From the NCBI GenBank assembly GCA_027919835.1, contig JANVFP010000004.1, forward strand, positions 372,001 through 436,000: 64,000 nucleotides of DNA. The letters are read 5' to 3'. The notes under the pieces were generated by a model. That model did no database searches, was not told where the DNA came from, and saw only the letters and a program-made list of their open reading frames with translations. The DNA comes from Lentinula raphanica. Lineage: Eukaryota; Basidiomycota; Agaricomycetes; Agaricales; Omphalotaceae. Shown in pieces: positions 11,739-23,307 of the stretch; position 1 is the first letter of the stretch, and every line of letters starts with the position of its first letter. A program made the position numbers and the translations under genes.

Positions 11739-14016
11739 ATGGCTACACATACCCGCGCACAAATACTCTCTTCCGCCTCATATCATACATCTCTCCTCCA
11801 AACAATCGAATCACTGCAATATGCACCCTCTGCGTTGAAACAGCAGTCCAAATACCTGAGCGATCTGGAAGTGGAATTGGTTAAGGTGAAGCAGGAGGTG
11901 AAACAGTTAGGGGCAAAGACGAAGAAGGAAAGGAAGGAGCATGAGGAGCTGAGGGACTCGACTACTCGAAGGCTGACGGCTAGATTGAAAGGGAAGGCAG
12001 GAATAGAGAAGTATGAAGCGAAGAAGGAGAAGGAAGAAAGGTAAGGTTCACTTCGACTGTGGTACAGGTCACTTCTGAACAAACGTTGGCAGAGAGTATG
12101 TTGAAGCGCTGGAGAATGAAATGCGGGAACGAGGAAAACAGACAATGCTTGAGAACATGATTAAACAGGCACGGACGGTAGTATGTATCCCTTTTTGTGA
12201 ATAAGATCTTTTCGTAAAACCTCGAACAGAAATTGGACCTGGAAGAGAAGTCGAAGAGATTGGATGCAACAAAGCACCAATTATCGAATCTCTATCACCA
12301 AGTTTTCGATGGTCTAACAGTAGACTTCCCTCGCGACGACGTACTCGAACGACAATTGGCCTCCGCTCAGGAAACTTATGATCGTATTCAATACTCGTTG
12401 AACTCTCATTCTCAAGCTGTAAATCTGCTCACTCAGGCGGACAAAATGATGGACATGTCTCTGAAGAAAATCGGAGAGGCTTTGAGTTATTCAACATGGG
12501 ACATATATGGTGGCGGCAGGCCAGTCCTCCTTTCGCTCACCGTCCATTGTATCTTGTCCTTACCTCAATTATCTTCGTCAGATTTGCGGATGCGATGGAG
12601 CGCGATGCACTCTCCAACGCAGCTGTGTATGCTGCCAATGCGGAGATGCTTTTCAGACAAGCGCAAAGTACATCAAAAGATGTCCAGGCCATTGGGCCTA
12701 TAAGAGTGCATGACATGTAAATCCACATTTCATCTTACTTCATATACCCTATCTCAACGCATGGAACTTGACTGTTAGATCGATTTTGGGAGATATATTT
12801 TTCGACAACATTTTCTCGGATGTGAGAGTGCATCGTCAGTACAAGTATATCTCCTCCTTTTCAGCGCAATATCTAATCTGCATGGCATTTAGGTCAGATA
12901 GAGAATAATAGGAACGAGTTGGCGGATGCAGCTAAACGAGTGCGTTTTCAGCTATCGCATCCTACACCATGAAGTATAACGAACTTCAACAGCTGAAAGC
13001 ACAAGTCCGTGCAGCTCGTCGGCGTGCACAACAGGCAGGTGCTGACTTGGTCGAAGCAAGCGAGGTATTGGCAGAATGTAACAGGGAGCTAGAAAGCTAT
13101 AGGAGAGAAGTGTTTTTGAGAATCGCCGGAGGTGGAAATGTTAACTCAGAAGAGAGTGGTACGGATGGCTCGGACCTACCTGCCCCGCCACCACAGTATG
13201 GGGAGACAAGAAACACAACGCATGTTAATCCAGATACGCTCATCGCGCATTCCGATAATCCGCGACTCCTCGATTCCTCTAGCAACCCGTCACCGAATGC
13301 GACAACCTCTGTCCCGCCACCTCGTTTCTCAAGATATGCGCCACCGTCGGGTCCTCCGCCATCTGAATCTCTTTCACAAAGACTTGCTTCGAGTCGGATA
13401 GCACAAAGTCCAAGCTCCGAATCACCCAGAACGCCAGTGTCTGAATTCGGAAGATCACAATCCATGAGAATGCCAGAACCATCTTTTCCATCTACCACGG
13501 TGTCTCTCACTTCGTCAGTTTCTCTGGCTGTACCCTCTCCAGGTAACCCTCAGCGTCGTTCACCGCGTGAAAATGTGTCGGGATCCTCGCCCTCACATAG
13601 ACGGTCACATTCCTCCGCGTCCGTTTCAACAGCTCCTTCATCGAACCTGGATGCGTCGAGAACACTTAGACGATCCCGGTCGTCTGTGTCGGATTCTACC
13701 CCTTCACTGAATCCAAATTCAGACGAAGCGCTGGTATTTGCTAGCAATGCTCCCGAGCCTGAGTCGGGATCTAGAACGGGCCCTGCGATAGAACTTTCGC
13801 CGCCTCCACCTGGTTCGAACGAAAATGATGTGATAGCTTCGTCCGGAGAAAGGGAAAACGCTGGAGCCTCTTCTAATGCTTCCAGCCGCTCTCCGTCACC
13901 TGAGGTTCATGTACCCAACCATTGGGGAAGCAGTGAGCATGTTCGTCTCAAATCTTTCTGGTTTTAATGAACTTCGTCTTACAGAAAATCCCTTCGCGGC
14001 AATGATGATGGGATGA
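11739..14016 (+). CDS. Conserved fungal coiled-coil protein of unknown function
   Basis: Eight exons inferred: 11739-12040, 12093-12180, 12230-about 12516, 12582-12716, 12779-12834, 12893-12939, 12993-13932 and 13985-14016. The first half is strongly coiled-coil (LEVELVKVKQEVKQLGAKTK, LDLEEKSKRLDATKHQLSNL, then QLKAQVRAARRRAQQ across exons). The middle carries the conserved-looking SYSTWDIYGGG and FADAMERDALSNAA. The second half is a long Pro/Ser-rich, probably disordered region of about 250 residues, ending SKNPFAAMMMG. The junction between exons 3 and 4 has no in-frame canonical GT donor (see findings), so the exact end of exon 3 is unsure. The family looks conserved in Agaricomycetes from memory, but I know no function; a scaffolding role would be a guess. 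Confidence 0.75.
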
Positions 14017-14329
14017 TTCCTAGTGGGTGTTGCGTGTCTATGATGCTTTACCGATCTCTGTCGACCACATACTTATTTCGCATGTTGTATCTGAAACTCA
14101 CCTCTAATCATCGAACTGGGAGGGCTTTCGGGGCACCTCATTACTATCTAGACCTCTTTGAGCTACCCTTTTTTCGAACTTGATCTTCTAGAAATCCATG
14201 TAAACTATTCTTTTTGCTCGTACATGCCATATAACTCAGAGTATGCTCCCAATTGCACGATACCCTTAAGTCGTGGACTCGTGACCGTGTAGCGATAAGC
14301 GCTCAAGCACCCCTCTTCCTCGAACTTCC

Positions 14330-15860
14330 ATGGTCGTGCCTACACTTCCCTTCGACATTCTTCTACTCATCCTGGATCACCTTCTACCAGACTCTTCATC
14401 ATGTACAAATGATGAAACTCCTGATTGTCAAAGCAAGGCGATGAACGCACTGTACTATTGCTCTCTAGCGAGTCGTGAATTGAGTCAGGTAGCAGGGAGG
14501 GTACTCTACCGTTCAGTAGAGTTGAACCCATCTAGAGAGGACAATGCTCTCAAAGCAGACTGGAGCACCTGGTCGAGGGAACTTGCATTCCGTGGCCATC
14601 AGACTCGAGTCGATGAATATGGCCTTCCTATGGTTCGTTCAACATCGATTCAACGATTTCTCACTGAATACACATCAGAAAGTTTAGGCACCTCATCCAT
14701 TGTTGTCTGCCCTGGACATTGAGTCTTTAAATCCAACGTACACGTATGTCCAGAACTTAGCCATTACGGGATACCTCTCAACTCTGCCTCCTGGATCTTC
14801 CAATCAGCTTCCAGCGCTACTGGCCGATGCTATACGGCTCTTTACTTCGAAAACCCATGCTCAGCTACGAAGCTTAAGATTCACTCCAGAAAGTTGTCAT
14901 CCGCATACCTTCGTTCGGAGCTTAGAGGTTTTGTCGGAAAAGACAGAGATTTCCCGATGTCTACAGGAGCTGCACTTGAATCAACACGCATTCGACGATG
15001 AGAACAAGACAGACCTTTTGGCCCGAGTCAAAGGCCTGAAGAAACTTACTCTTGAAAATCCTACGCGTGTGCTACTTCAGGCACTTGTCAAAAGGGACTC
15101 CGATGAAGGCTGGTTGCATGTACTCCAGACAAGTCTTGTCGAGCTCCATCTTATGGTAGGCCAATCGTTCCTCAGTATTGGTCAGACCTGATGACATTGC
15201 CAGGATGATTGCGGTTCTATCACTCCAGGAGTGCTCAACTCTTTCATGCCTTATCTATCGCAACTTAGATGCTTCACACTTGGAATTTCTTATTCTCTCG
15301 CGGACAAAGATATCTTCGCCGCACTTTCGGGGTTGAATGAACTGAGAAGCCTTAGTATAAGGTGGTATCTCCAACTCAATTCGCCACCTCCCTCGGTATT
15401 CCTTGAGGATTGGCCGCTTACTGCCCTTCAGGTGTTGAAGGTTGGATATTCCTCGCGGTCGCTTCGATCTGCCCTTCCTCGTAATGTTGCTGCAGACAGC
15501 GATCATCCACTTCATACACATCACCATGCGCACCTCAGAGCAACAACAGCTGAGAAGGATGAAATCGCTGCCACAGATGCATCTGATATCGACGATCTGT
15601 GTCCTCTTTGCTCCTGGGTCATGAAGGTCACTGCAGGCTCACTGGCTCTTCGAGAAGTGATATTCATAGACGAGGACCAATCTGAGGAAGATGATGGCTA
15701 CCTGAGCGACGAACTTGCGGACGAAGATGAAGATCCGGTCAATGCAGTAGCGGATAGAGTAGCGTGGATGATGCGTGGTGGGGGTATGAATTTTCCGGAG
15801 AGTATCATCGAGGAAGAAGAAGAAGATCACGAAGTATCTCCAGAGGCGGCAAAACCATGA
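14330..15860 (+). CDS. F-box-like / leucine-rich protein with acidic C-terminus
   Basis: Three exons: 14330-14632, 14688-15155 and 15204-15860 (475 aa); introns are 55 and 48 nt. The N-terminus VPTLPFDILLLILDHLLP is a typical F-box-like start (LP-x-D/E-I-L-x-x-I). The rest has leucine-rich, repeat-like segments (LQELHLNQHAFDDENK, VKGLKKLTLENP, LVELHLM, LRCFTLGISY, LRSLSIRWYLQL). Such proteins are usually substrate adaptors of SCF ubiquitin ligases; which substrate is unknown. A CPLC pair and a strongly acidic tail with an EEEEED run close the protein. It is unrelated in detail to the F-box array at 48-56 kb. Confidence 0.8.
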
Positions 15861-18385
15861 CGCGCGCGGGACCAGTGATCATCATTTTGACGAGGAAGCT
15901 GAGTGACAGACCATGGCACGACTAGAAAAAATGTTCGTTGTCGTCCCACGATAATGATAATTCTCAAGATCGGGTCTCGCCACGGTGACACTTATACTTG
16001 GCCTGCTCTGCCTTGTTCCGAGCCTTTGACATTAAACAGCCTGTTGTTGCGAAGATGAGCCGAAAATGTAAATCATGCCGATAGTAATGATTCTGCGTAT
16101 AACGGAACGCCCTTTGTAGATCCTTCAGTATGACCTGAGGTAAGCCTTTCGTCATTTGGCACCTGTTCCTTTGACGAGCTTCAGTAAATGCCACAGCTAC
16201 AGCTATACATGCTGTCCGAGGTTGTTCATAATCATATACATAGCAATCATCATTTGACCGACATCTTGAGATGTTCACCCGTCAGCTCAAACAATCAAGC
16301 TTCAAGCTTAATCAAGCGGGATCGTATCAATTATGTGAGGAGTTCGTCATTCCTCAAGGGTTTCAGTAACATGAACAGGTTCGAGAATGTGGCAGTTTTC
16401 GGTTTACACAAGATCCCTCATACCGTGATGCTGTTTTTCGGGTCATAAGTTATCGGTATGTTCGCCTTGTTTTGCCACATCGATGGTGTTATTCTGAGCG
16501 AATTCTGTTCTCCACTGATATCTACTGAGATCGTATCGAATAGTGCTACCTTTTAATGTTTGATTGTTAGAAGGATTGCCTCCAGTCACGAAAGACTAAC
16601 GTCAAGGTGTCGACCGGACTGATCCCAGAGTCAGTGTCGACCTACTAGACTGGTCGGAGAGCGTTGAACTCTCTTCATTGGGGGACTCGGAATTGTCGAC
16701 GTTTCGGACAGACTCAGAGACGTTCTGAGTCAGTGGTATCTCTATGCCCGACTGGTATGTACCATGGTACACCGGAGGTCGCTTCATATACTCATTGAGT
16801 TCATACGGCCCAGATTAGTTCCAAGACCAGTATTCCTGTCGAACATGGCCATGTAGTAACTTCAAGGTGAAGAGCTCCCATCATCAGGCGTGACTACACA
16901 CGGCATTGCTATTCTGACAGCAATTCATAGAGGGGTTTGGGTGAAAATGTAAGTATTTCTATCCACCATAAGTTAATTACTCCGACTAGATATTGTTCAT
17001 AGATTCCTCGACCCCCCGTTAAGAGTCGTCTCATATACCTCGACTCAAACTGTTCAAGAACTATTTTGTTGGTTTTTGGGATACCCCAGGCCTGTTCAAC
17101 GTTCAGAAGTTCACCTTCCAATAACATGCTCAATATTTCCGAGTTTGCTACCAGATCTCATCATTCCTCCTGCTCCCAGTGGCTGTAGGTGGCTGCTTGT
17201 GGCTAACTGTGGCGGCATGCCTTTTGCTGGCAGGCTGTTGATAGTGACCAGCAGAAAGTAATACCTCGGGTCATCTCGGTTGTCGTCACGATTTTCAAGC
17301 TTAGTCTCTTCAAAACGATCTCAATCACTGATCTTTGCACTCCAGAGTAGCCGGAAGGGCAAGCCAATTTGGCCAACTTGACCAAGAATCAGTATATAAG
17401 CTCCCGGAAGGGTATATACTTGCCGCTCTGCGCTCGTATCACGTCGTACACATGGCGCATACCCTCGCGCATTGGGCGTTTGACTGCCTTCAGAGTGCCA
17501 TAGAGTGACTCCCATGAATAAGGCGCAACAGTCGTCACGAGAGTTGGTACATGCTGAACAACTTCGAACGCAGAGTATGTACATATCTGTCTAATCAGGT
17601 TTGGAGTTTGATTGTGTTTCTGTGGACTGTGTAGGTGCTATAGAGTCGCATATACTTAGGTTATCTTTCCTTTCATGTTTTGGATCACCCGATGGATCAC
17701 TGCATGAATATCAAGTTCTTACCCCATTCAGGATTTGTGGGCCAATATCATGTATGTACTTTTTCGCTGATATGTAACTTTGTAAGACACCGAAGTGTTC
17801 GATGCACCACATCCATTCCGCACATTTCAAACTCAGAGTATGTAGATGGATCCAGTGGTCCTCATCCAGCTGCTTTTGACATTGAAAACACCGCGAACTC
17901 GGGAGCTCGGTTTCTGCGGTACTAGGGTGATAGTTGACCAAATCTTCGAATCCAGGTAATTCGCGCGAAGGACGGCGTTGTGCTGTAGATCATTGGTTAC
18001 TACCCAAAGGACATTGTCAAAGAAAGAATGATGTTCTTTTCACAAAAGATATGATGGTGTGCTGGGGGAGCATGCTTCAGCCTGCTTCATCTGACATCCC
18101 CGACCAACAGGGAGGATCAATCTGGATGCTGGTGATCGAGGAAGCCGTTTGATACAACGTTAGGTACTACGTTCAATCGACAATCGACGATTGTAGCTGT
18201 ATGTATATGTTGAGGGCATGATTTGAAGTTCTTCCGGTGACTCAATAGTAAATACCGGAACGGACGGAAGTATAGTGCCTGAGGAAATCAATCAAACTTT
18301 CACTGCCCGCCGCTAAATCTGTTTCTTATAATGAATACAAATCTTGTTTGGGGACATTTCTCGCCCTCCTTCCATTCCCTCTGCA
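15861..18385. other. 2.5 kb gene-poor region
   Basis: No frame here has convincing splice partners or a recognisable domain. There is a perfect 8-bp inverted repeat at 16711-16718/16724-16731 (GACTCAGA/TCTGAGTC) and a short recurring phrase CAGAGTATGTA (17572, 17834). Upstream of the G-alpha gene it must contain a promoter. It could hold decayed transposon sequence or a non-coding RNA, which I cannot tell from sequence alone. Confidence 0.4.
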
Positions 18386-20657
18386 ATGAACGCTGTAGAC
18401 GTCGACCCTTTGTCGCTGGCAATAGCCCCACCACCAAACGAGACGCCTGCAGAGCGTGCAGCAAGAGAGTTCGCAGAGGCAGAGGCTCTGAGAATAAGGT
18501 ATGTGACTTTGGTTTTGATATCAACTGAGCTCATTTTGCCCAGCAATGAAATAGATGAGCAACTGAGGAAGGAAAGAGAAAGCGAGAGAAAGAAAAAAAG
18601 ACCAGTGAAGTTATTGCTGCTAGGTGGGTCACTACCGTCAACAATTTGTACGGTCGTGCACTCTAAATCATTGGTCTCAGGGCAAAGTGAAAGCGGAAAG
18701 ACTGCTACGTTGAAAAAGTGCAGCTCTTCTTCGCCCGTTTTTGACCGCGGTTAACAGCTCTTCTCTAGCTTTCAGCTTACTTACGCCAAACGAGAATGGA
18801 CAGCTGAACGAAACAATTGGCGAGCAGTCATATTCCTCAACCTCGTCAGAAACGTGAACTATATCCTGGATGTGCTCAATCGAGAGATGTCCGCAGCAGC
18901 TCTCCCTTCACCTGAATATATCGGCAGCAGCGATGAATCCTCTGAAGATAATAATTCTTTCAAACCAAAACTAAAATTCAAGGAAAAACATCGATTGCTC
19001 AAGCTGCGCCTGGGTCCCCTACGACGGATACAAACCGATCTTGAATCTCGTTTTGGTGCGACTGCCCTCGAGCCTCAGTCTACCCCAGTCACAACCGCTG
19101 CACCCTTTAGCAATGAAGGGTCAGAGTCAAGTCGCCGGACGTTGAATGAGTTTTCCATCAACTCTAGGAATGGATGGAAATCCGCTTTCGAAAAATTCAG
19201 AGGAACGAGGGCAGCTGCTCACGCTGATGGAGATGATACTGCTTTACGAAAGCTACAAGAAGCCGACGATGAGATTGCGGAGGTCATTGCTGGCTGTCGT
19301 GACGATATGAAAGCCATCTGGGAAGACTCGACAGTACGGGAAATGTTGAGTCGTGGCAAAACGCGTGTAGAGGATTCTGCCGGGTTGTGAGTGATTTCCC
19401 TTGTCACCTACGTGCAGACCGACTTAAACATTCTAGCTTCCTCAACGATGTGGAGCGTATAGCGGTCAGTAATTATGAGCCAACAGATGACGATGTCATT
19501 AGAGCCCGGCTTCGAACATTGGGTGTTCAGGAGTACAAGTTTGTCTTCGAGCATGGTATGCCATCAATATCCCCCTTCACTTTTGCTCTCACATTTGATG
19601 CTCAACCAGGCCGCACTGCAGGACAAGAGTGGAGATTGTATGATGTTGGTGGCACTCGTAGTAGCGTAGCTGTCTTCTCCCGCTAGTGATCTCTCTCATA
19701 CTGACTCCGTATGGAAACAGCGCGCCGCATGGTGGCCATATTTCGACGATGGTATAGTCATATTCTCAAACTCCAATCCGCCTGTCTGTACACTAACCCC
19801 ATTCTGTAGTCAACGCCATCATCTTTCTTGCGTGAGTTCGAATTCACTTGCCTTTGTTTCAATAATATCCCAAACCGATATTCCTTGTCTTGCCTCCCGC
19901 AATTTCACAGACCCAGTAAGCACTAGCAACTTAATCTGTACCGGTCCGTACTCATTGCCCCGTAGTATCTTGCTTCGATGAGAAACTTGCGGAAGGTAAT
20001 ACCTTGTCCCAGCATTGGGAAAATCCAGCTCTAACCATTTCTCATGCCAAGATCGTCGAGTCAACCGTTTGGAAGATAGCTTCTTGTTATGGAGATCAGT
20101 CTGTAACTGCAAATTATTATCAAGGACGCAAGTAAGTGGAGTTCAGCCGTAACCATAACGCCACGCTAATGAATCCTCTTCAACCTTAGTTGATATTATT
20201 CCTCAACAAATGCGATCTCCTTCAGGCCAAGCTACAGCGGGGAGTACGGATACGGGACTCTGTGCCCAGTTTTGGGGAACGGCGGAATGATATTTCGACT
20301 GCGACCCGGTGTAAGCGCAAATGACTCGATCTCATTCCCACTGAGCCAACATCCTGTATGCTCGTTTCCAGACTTCCAGCAACATTTCAAGGAGATACTG
20401 AAGCAATCGTCGCCTGTGCCGCGATCCTTCTTCGTGCATTTGACATCTGTCATTGTGAGTGCTAGAGCATATGAGGGTCGAGTGTTTCATTTGTTCACCT
20501 CTCGTTCTCCACCGCAGGACACCCGTTCGACTGCTGTCACGTTAGGAGCAGGTGTGTTGCATATCCTATGCTTTGGGTCTTCTTATCTGAATTGTGCTAC
20601 TTTTTAGTCGAAGAATCCATACTCAGAGATCATCTACGTCGCGCGGATTTAATGTAG
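18386..20657 (+). CDS. Divergent heterotrimeric G-protein alpha subunit (mushroom-expanded type)
   Basis: Fifteen exons: 18386-18498, 18544-18623, 18681-18717, 18769-19386, 19437-19555, 19610-19665, 19721-19751, 19810-19831, 19911-19915, 19966-19995, 20052-20131, 20190-20310, 20372-20454, 20518-20551, 20608-20657 (492 aa, against about 355 for canonical G-alpha). The GTPase motifs are visible: P-loop GQSESGKTATLK (about 65), switch I RLRTLGVQ, switch II DVGGTRSSRAAW, FLNKCDLL and TSVIDTRST. The extra length lies mostly in the helical-domain region. The catalytic switch II glutamine is threonine (about residue 338), so GTP hydrolysis may be weak. There is no N-terminal MGxxxS/C acylation motif, and the C-terminus (RRADLM) is unlike canonical receptor-coupling tails. 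Exon 9 is a 5-nt microexon completing APISCFDE. Confidence 0.93.
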
Positions 20658-21259
20658 GAGTAGGTTTCTTAAAACTCAAACGAAAATTTTTGATGACACC
20701 TTGCAGGCCTTAGGCCTTGTCCTGCTACTATTCTCTGTATACCATACATCTAATTGCTCTCGAGTCTCGATTGTAATCAATGTTTTGCAGATCGTTGTAA
20801 TGCCATCATCTAGTAATTTATACTCACTTCACTTGCACTTCTGTCTGTAAAAAGACACTATAGTCACGCTCGGGTAACCGGTCCCGGGCCCGTAGTTCGG
20901 CTGACGACGATGTGATTCCTGCCGAATCACACATCGTCTCCATCATTTTCATCACGTTACTCTATACATACCTGTACCACGATCGCGTTCGCCGTCGTCT
21001 GGCCGGTTTCTCTCCCTTACCATACGTTATTCGCCCCGTCCTCCTCTACATTGCTACATGTTTTGACGCTCGGCTCACTGAATACCCCTCCAGGTCGATC
21101 GAGATCACCAATGGCGCAGGCACCGTCACCGGAACCTTTCCTTTCTCTTCCCTCGTCTCTACCATCAGCGAGCTCGACTCGGACTCTCTCACTTTCTTGA
21201 CCAGGTTTCTGCAGATACAAGCGTCTGCTTTGTCGCTCATTTCACACTGTACATACGCC
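20658..21259. other. Region between G-alpha gene and accessory island
   Basis: About 600 bp. It contains a hairpin-capable inverted repeat at 20906-20938. The frame of the next gene stays open upstream of its ATG back to 20912, so 5' coding sequence could start earlier through a missed exon. No other feature seen. Confidence 0.4.
20906..20938. repeat. Imperfect inverted repeat (hairpin)
   Basis: GACGATGTGATTC at 20906-20918 faces GAATCACACATCGTC at 20924-20938 around a 5-nt loop, with one 2-nt bulge. It lies at the left edge of the accessory island, between the host G-alpha gene and the SAP-domain gene, so it could be an end structure or a recombinase site. That role is inference. Confidence 0.55.
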
Positions 21260-23205
21260 ATGCTCGAATCTAATGCTATGGAGGTCGACGAGCCCGACAC
21301 TGGATCTCAGCCTCAAGTTCTACCCTCGGCCCGTATTGAGGACATTGAAGTCGATGGATACCAACTTCAAGTCGCCCTACCTGTTGAATCTCAGCCTGAG
21401 AATACAATATTACTGCCAAGAAAAGTAGACGACGGGGTTTTCCAGACTACGTATACCAACATGTGAGTAGAACTTCAGAGTCGTTCTCGTTTTCTTTCCC
21501 TCACTGACTCTCAAACACATAGCAATTCCTTGAAACGTCCGGAGCTCCTTGAGCTTTGCAAATCTTACTCCCTGGGATCGGTTGGAAATAAGGATCTGCT
21601 GAGGCAGAAATTGATTGCATTCAGTGAGAACAGAATGCGTTGGCAAAGGTACGTTGTCATCTTCAACTGTAGCTTTCTCATGTGCTCAATATCTTCTTTT
21701 AGTCTCCTTCCTCAAGCTCAACGCGCTCACCGCGGTGTCCGCAGCGGTGGTATCACCAAGAACAAGCAGCCAGCCAAGAAATCATTGAATTCCTCTGCTC
21801 CCAAGGCTAAAGTGCTCAAACCATCTACTTTACGAAGGAACGAACTCATGGGTCTACCTCATGATGCTCCGCTCGGGACGCAGCTCTTTGCCACGGAGCG
21901 TTCGAAGGATATGCGTACTCTTGAAGAAAAGAAGGCGCTGCTAACTTGGGTAAGTCTTTGTTCGAGCCCTTTTTGCCAACACTACCTTCATTGCATTTAT
22001 TGTAGGCACACGAGTACTGCGCAGAGTATCCATACCTCAGCGAAGAAGAGGTCACTCGGAAGGAAAAGGAAGAGGAGGAGCAAAGGGCAAAGGAAGAGGC
22101 CGCAAGCCCTGTACGTAGCCTACTTTCCCATTCTTCTATCGCTTCTCAAGTGTTTTGTGGGCAGAATGTGTTAGCGGCTTTAATGCAGTCTATGCTAGGG
22201 GAGATGATATCTCTTAACGGTGCATTTCAAGGCTTTAACAATAGCCGTCTACCTTCGTTGCAAGAGCCTTCTGGTCTTCCTATCCCCTCCGTCTATCATC
22301 TACCTGTAAACGCAGTACCTCAACAACCTCCTCAATCCTTGGATACCAGTGCCGTTGCCTCCTCTTTCACATACCCTTCATTAATTGCCAATGCGGCTTC
22401 TTCAGCACCTCTCTTATCCACCACGGAAGCTACCTCAAACGACAGACCTGGCTTGGGCTCCCTGACCAACGAAACGCCGACAGCTCATGTAGACTCAGGT
22501 TACGGAGCCTCTACTCTGAACGCCAACGAAACGCCGACAGCTCATGTAGACTCGGGCAATGGAGCCTCTACTCCGAACGCAGCTGATGCAGAGAGGGTCT
22601 ATGAGCTTACTATTGGACATGGACAGGTTATTAGATACAGGCTCAGCAGCGTCCGTGAGCCCAACATGATATCCTTCTCGGGTAGCATTGACCGCCTCGA
22701 CCGTGTCTGGGATGATGAACGGCCAAATTGGGATCCCACCGATTGCGGTCAGAACCTCCTCAAGATCGATGGAGTGCCTATCGCTTTACGCTACTGGCAG
22801 GAGGTATTCTGTGGAAAACGGAGCACAATCTGGCCTTGGTTGAAGAAGCATTGGAATGAGTGGAGGGTATGTTGTTCTCTCTTCAGCCTCGTTCCAACTA
22901 CTCACTTTTATATACAGTATGTTGTGGAACGGTACCAATCTGGCAGCCCTCAGGACTTCTGGAAGGAGTTTTCCGAGAAGGACGAATCCACAGGCAAAGT
23001 CAAGCCTTTCACTTGGAAACGCATTACCGATCGACTTCGCGACCTTCGAAATGAGCAAGAACAGGCACTCACAGACAAAGCACGAGCAGAATATGGCGAC
23101 CGATTTTCACAGGTGTTTGTCAATAACCAGGGCAAGGTGCTTCGAAAACCATCGGCCATTGCTAAACACTACCTTGCTGAGCTTTCACGCCGTTCCACTG
23201 CTTGA
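21260..23205 (+). CDS. SAP-domain protein of the accessory island
   Basis: Six exons: 21260-21462, 21523-21648, 21703-21949, 22006-22110, 22165-22866 and 22918-23205 (556 aa). Exon 2 encodes a SAP-like DNA-binding motif: KRPELLELCKSYSLG, then GNKDLLRQKLIAF. A basic stretch and a charged helix (EEEVTRKEKEEEEQRAKEE) follow, then a Pro/Ser-rich linker with a 57-bp tandem duplication. The C-terminal about 190 residues are well structured with many Trp and charged residues (VWDDERPNWDPTDCG, LRYWQEVF, VERYQSGSPQDFWKEF, AIAKHYLAELSRR); I recall similar segments in mushroom genomes but know no function. The last intron is 51 nt and lacks a stop, so it could be retained. The gene converges on the recombinase gene with 102 bp between stops, which suggests they belong together. 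Confidence 0.8.
22468..22581 (+). repeat. 57-bp tandem duplication in the SAP-domain gene
   Basis: Two in-frame copies, 22468-22524 and 22525-22581, encode NETPTAHVDSG-Y/N-GAST-L/P-NA. They differ at only a few bases, so the duplication is recent compared with the rest of the gene. Confidence 0.9.
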
Positions 23206-23307
23206 AGTCAATTAGTTTAAATTTTTTGATAATCTCCGTAGCTTAGTTTCCTTATTTTATCATGTAGAGCTTCATATCAAATGACAAGTTTATTCACCAA
23301 AAAAGAT

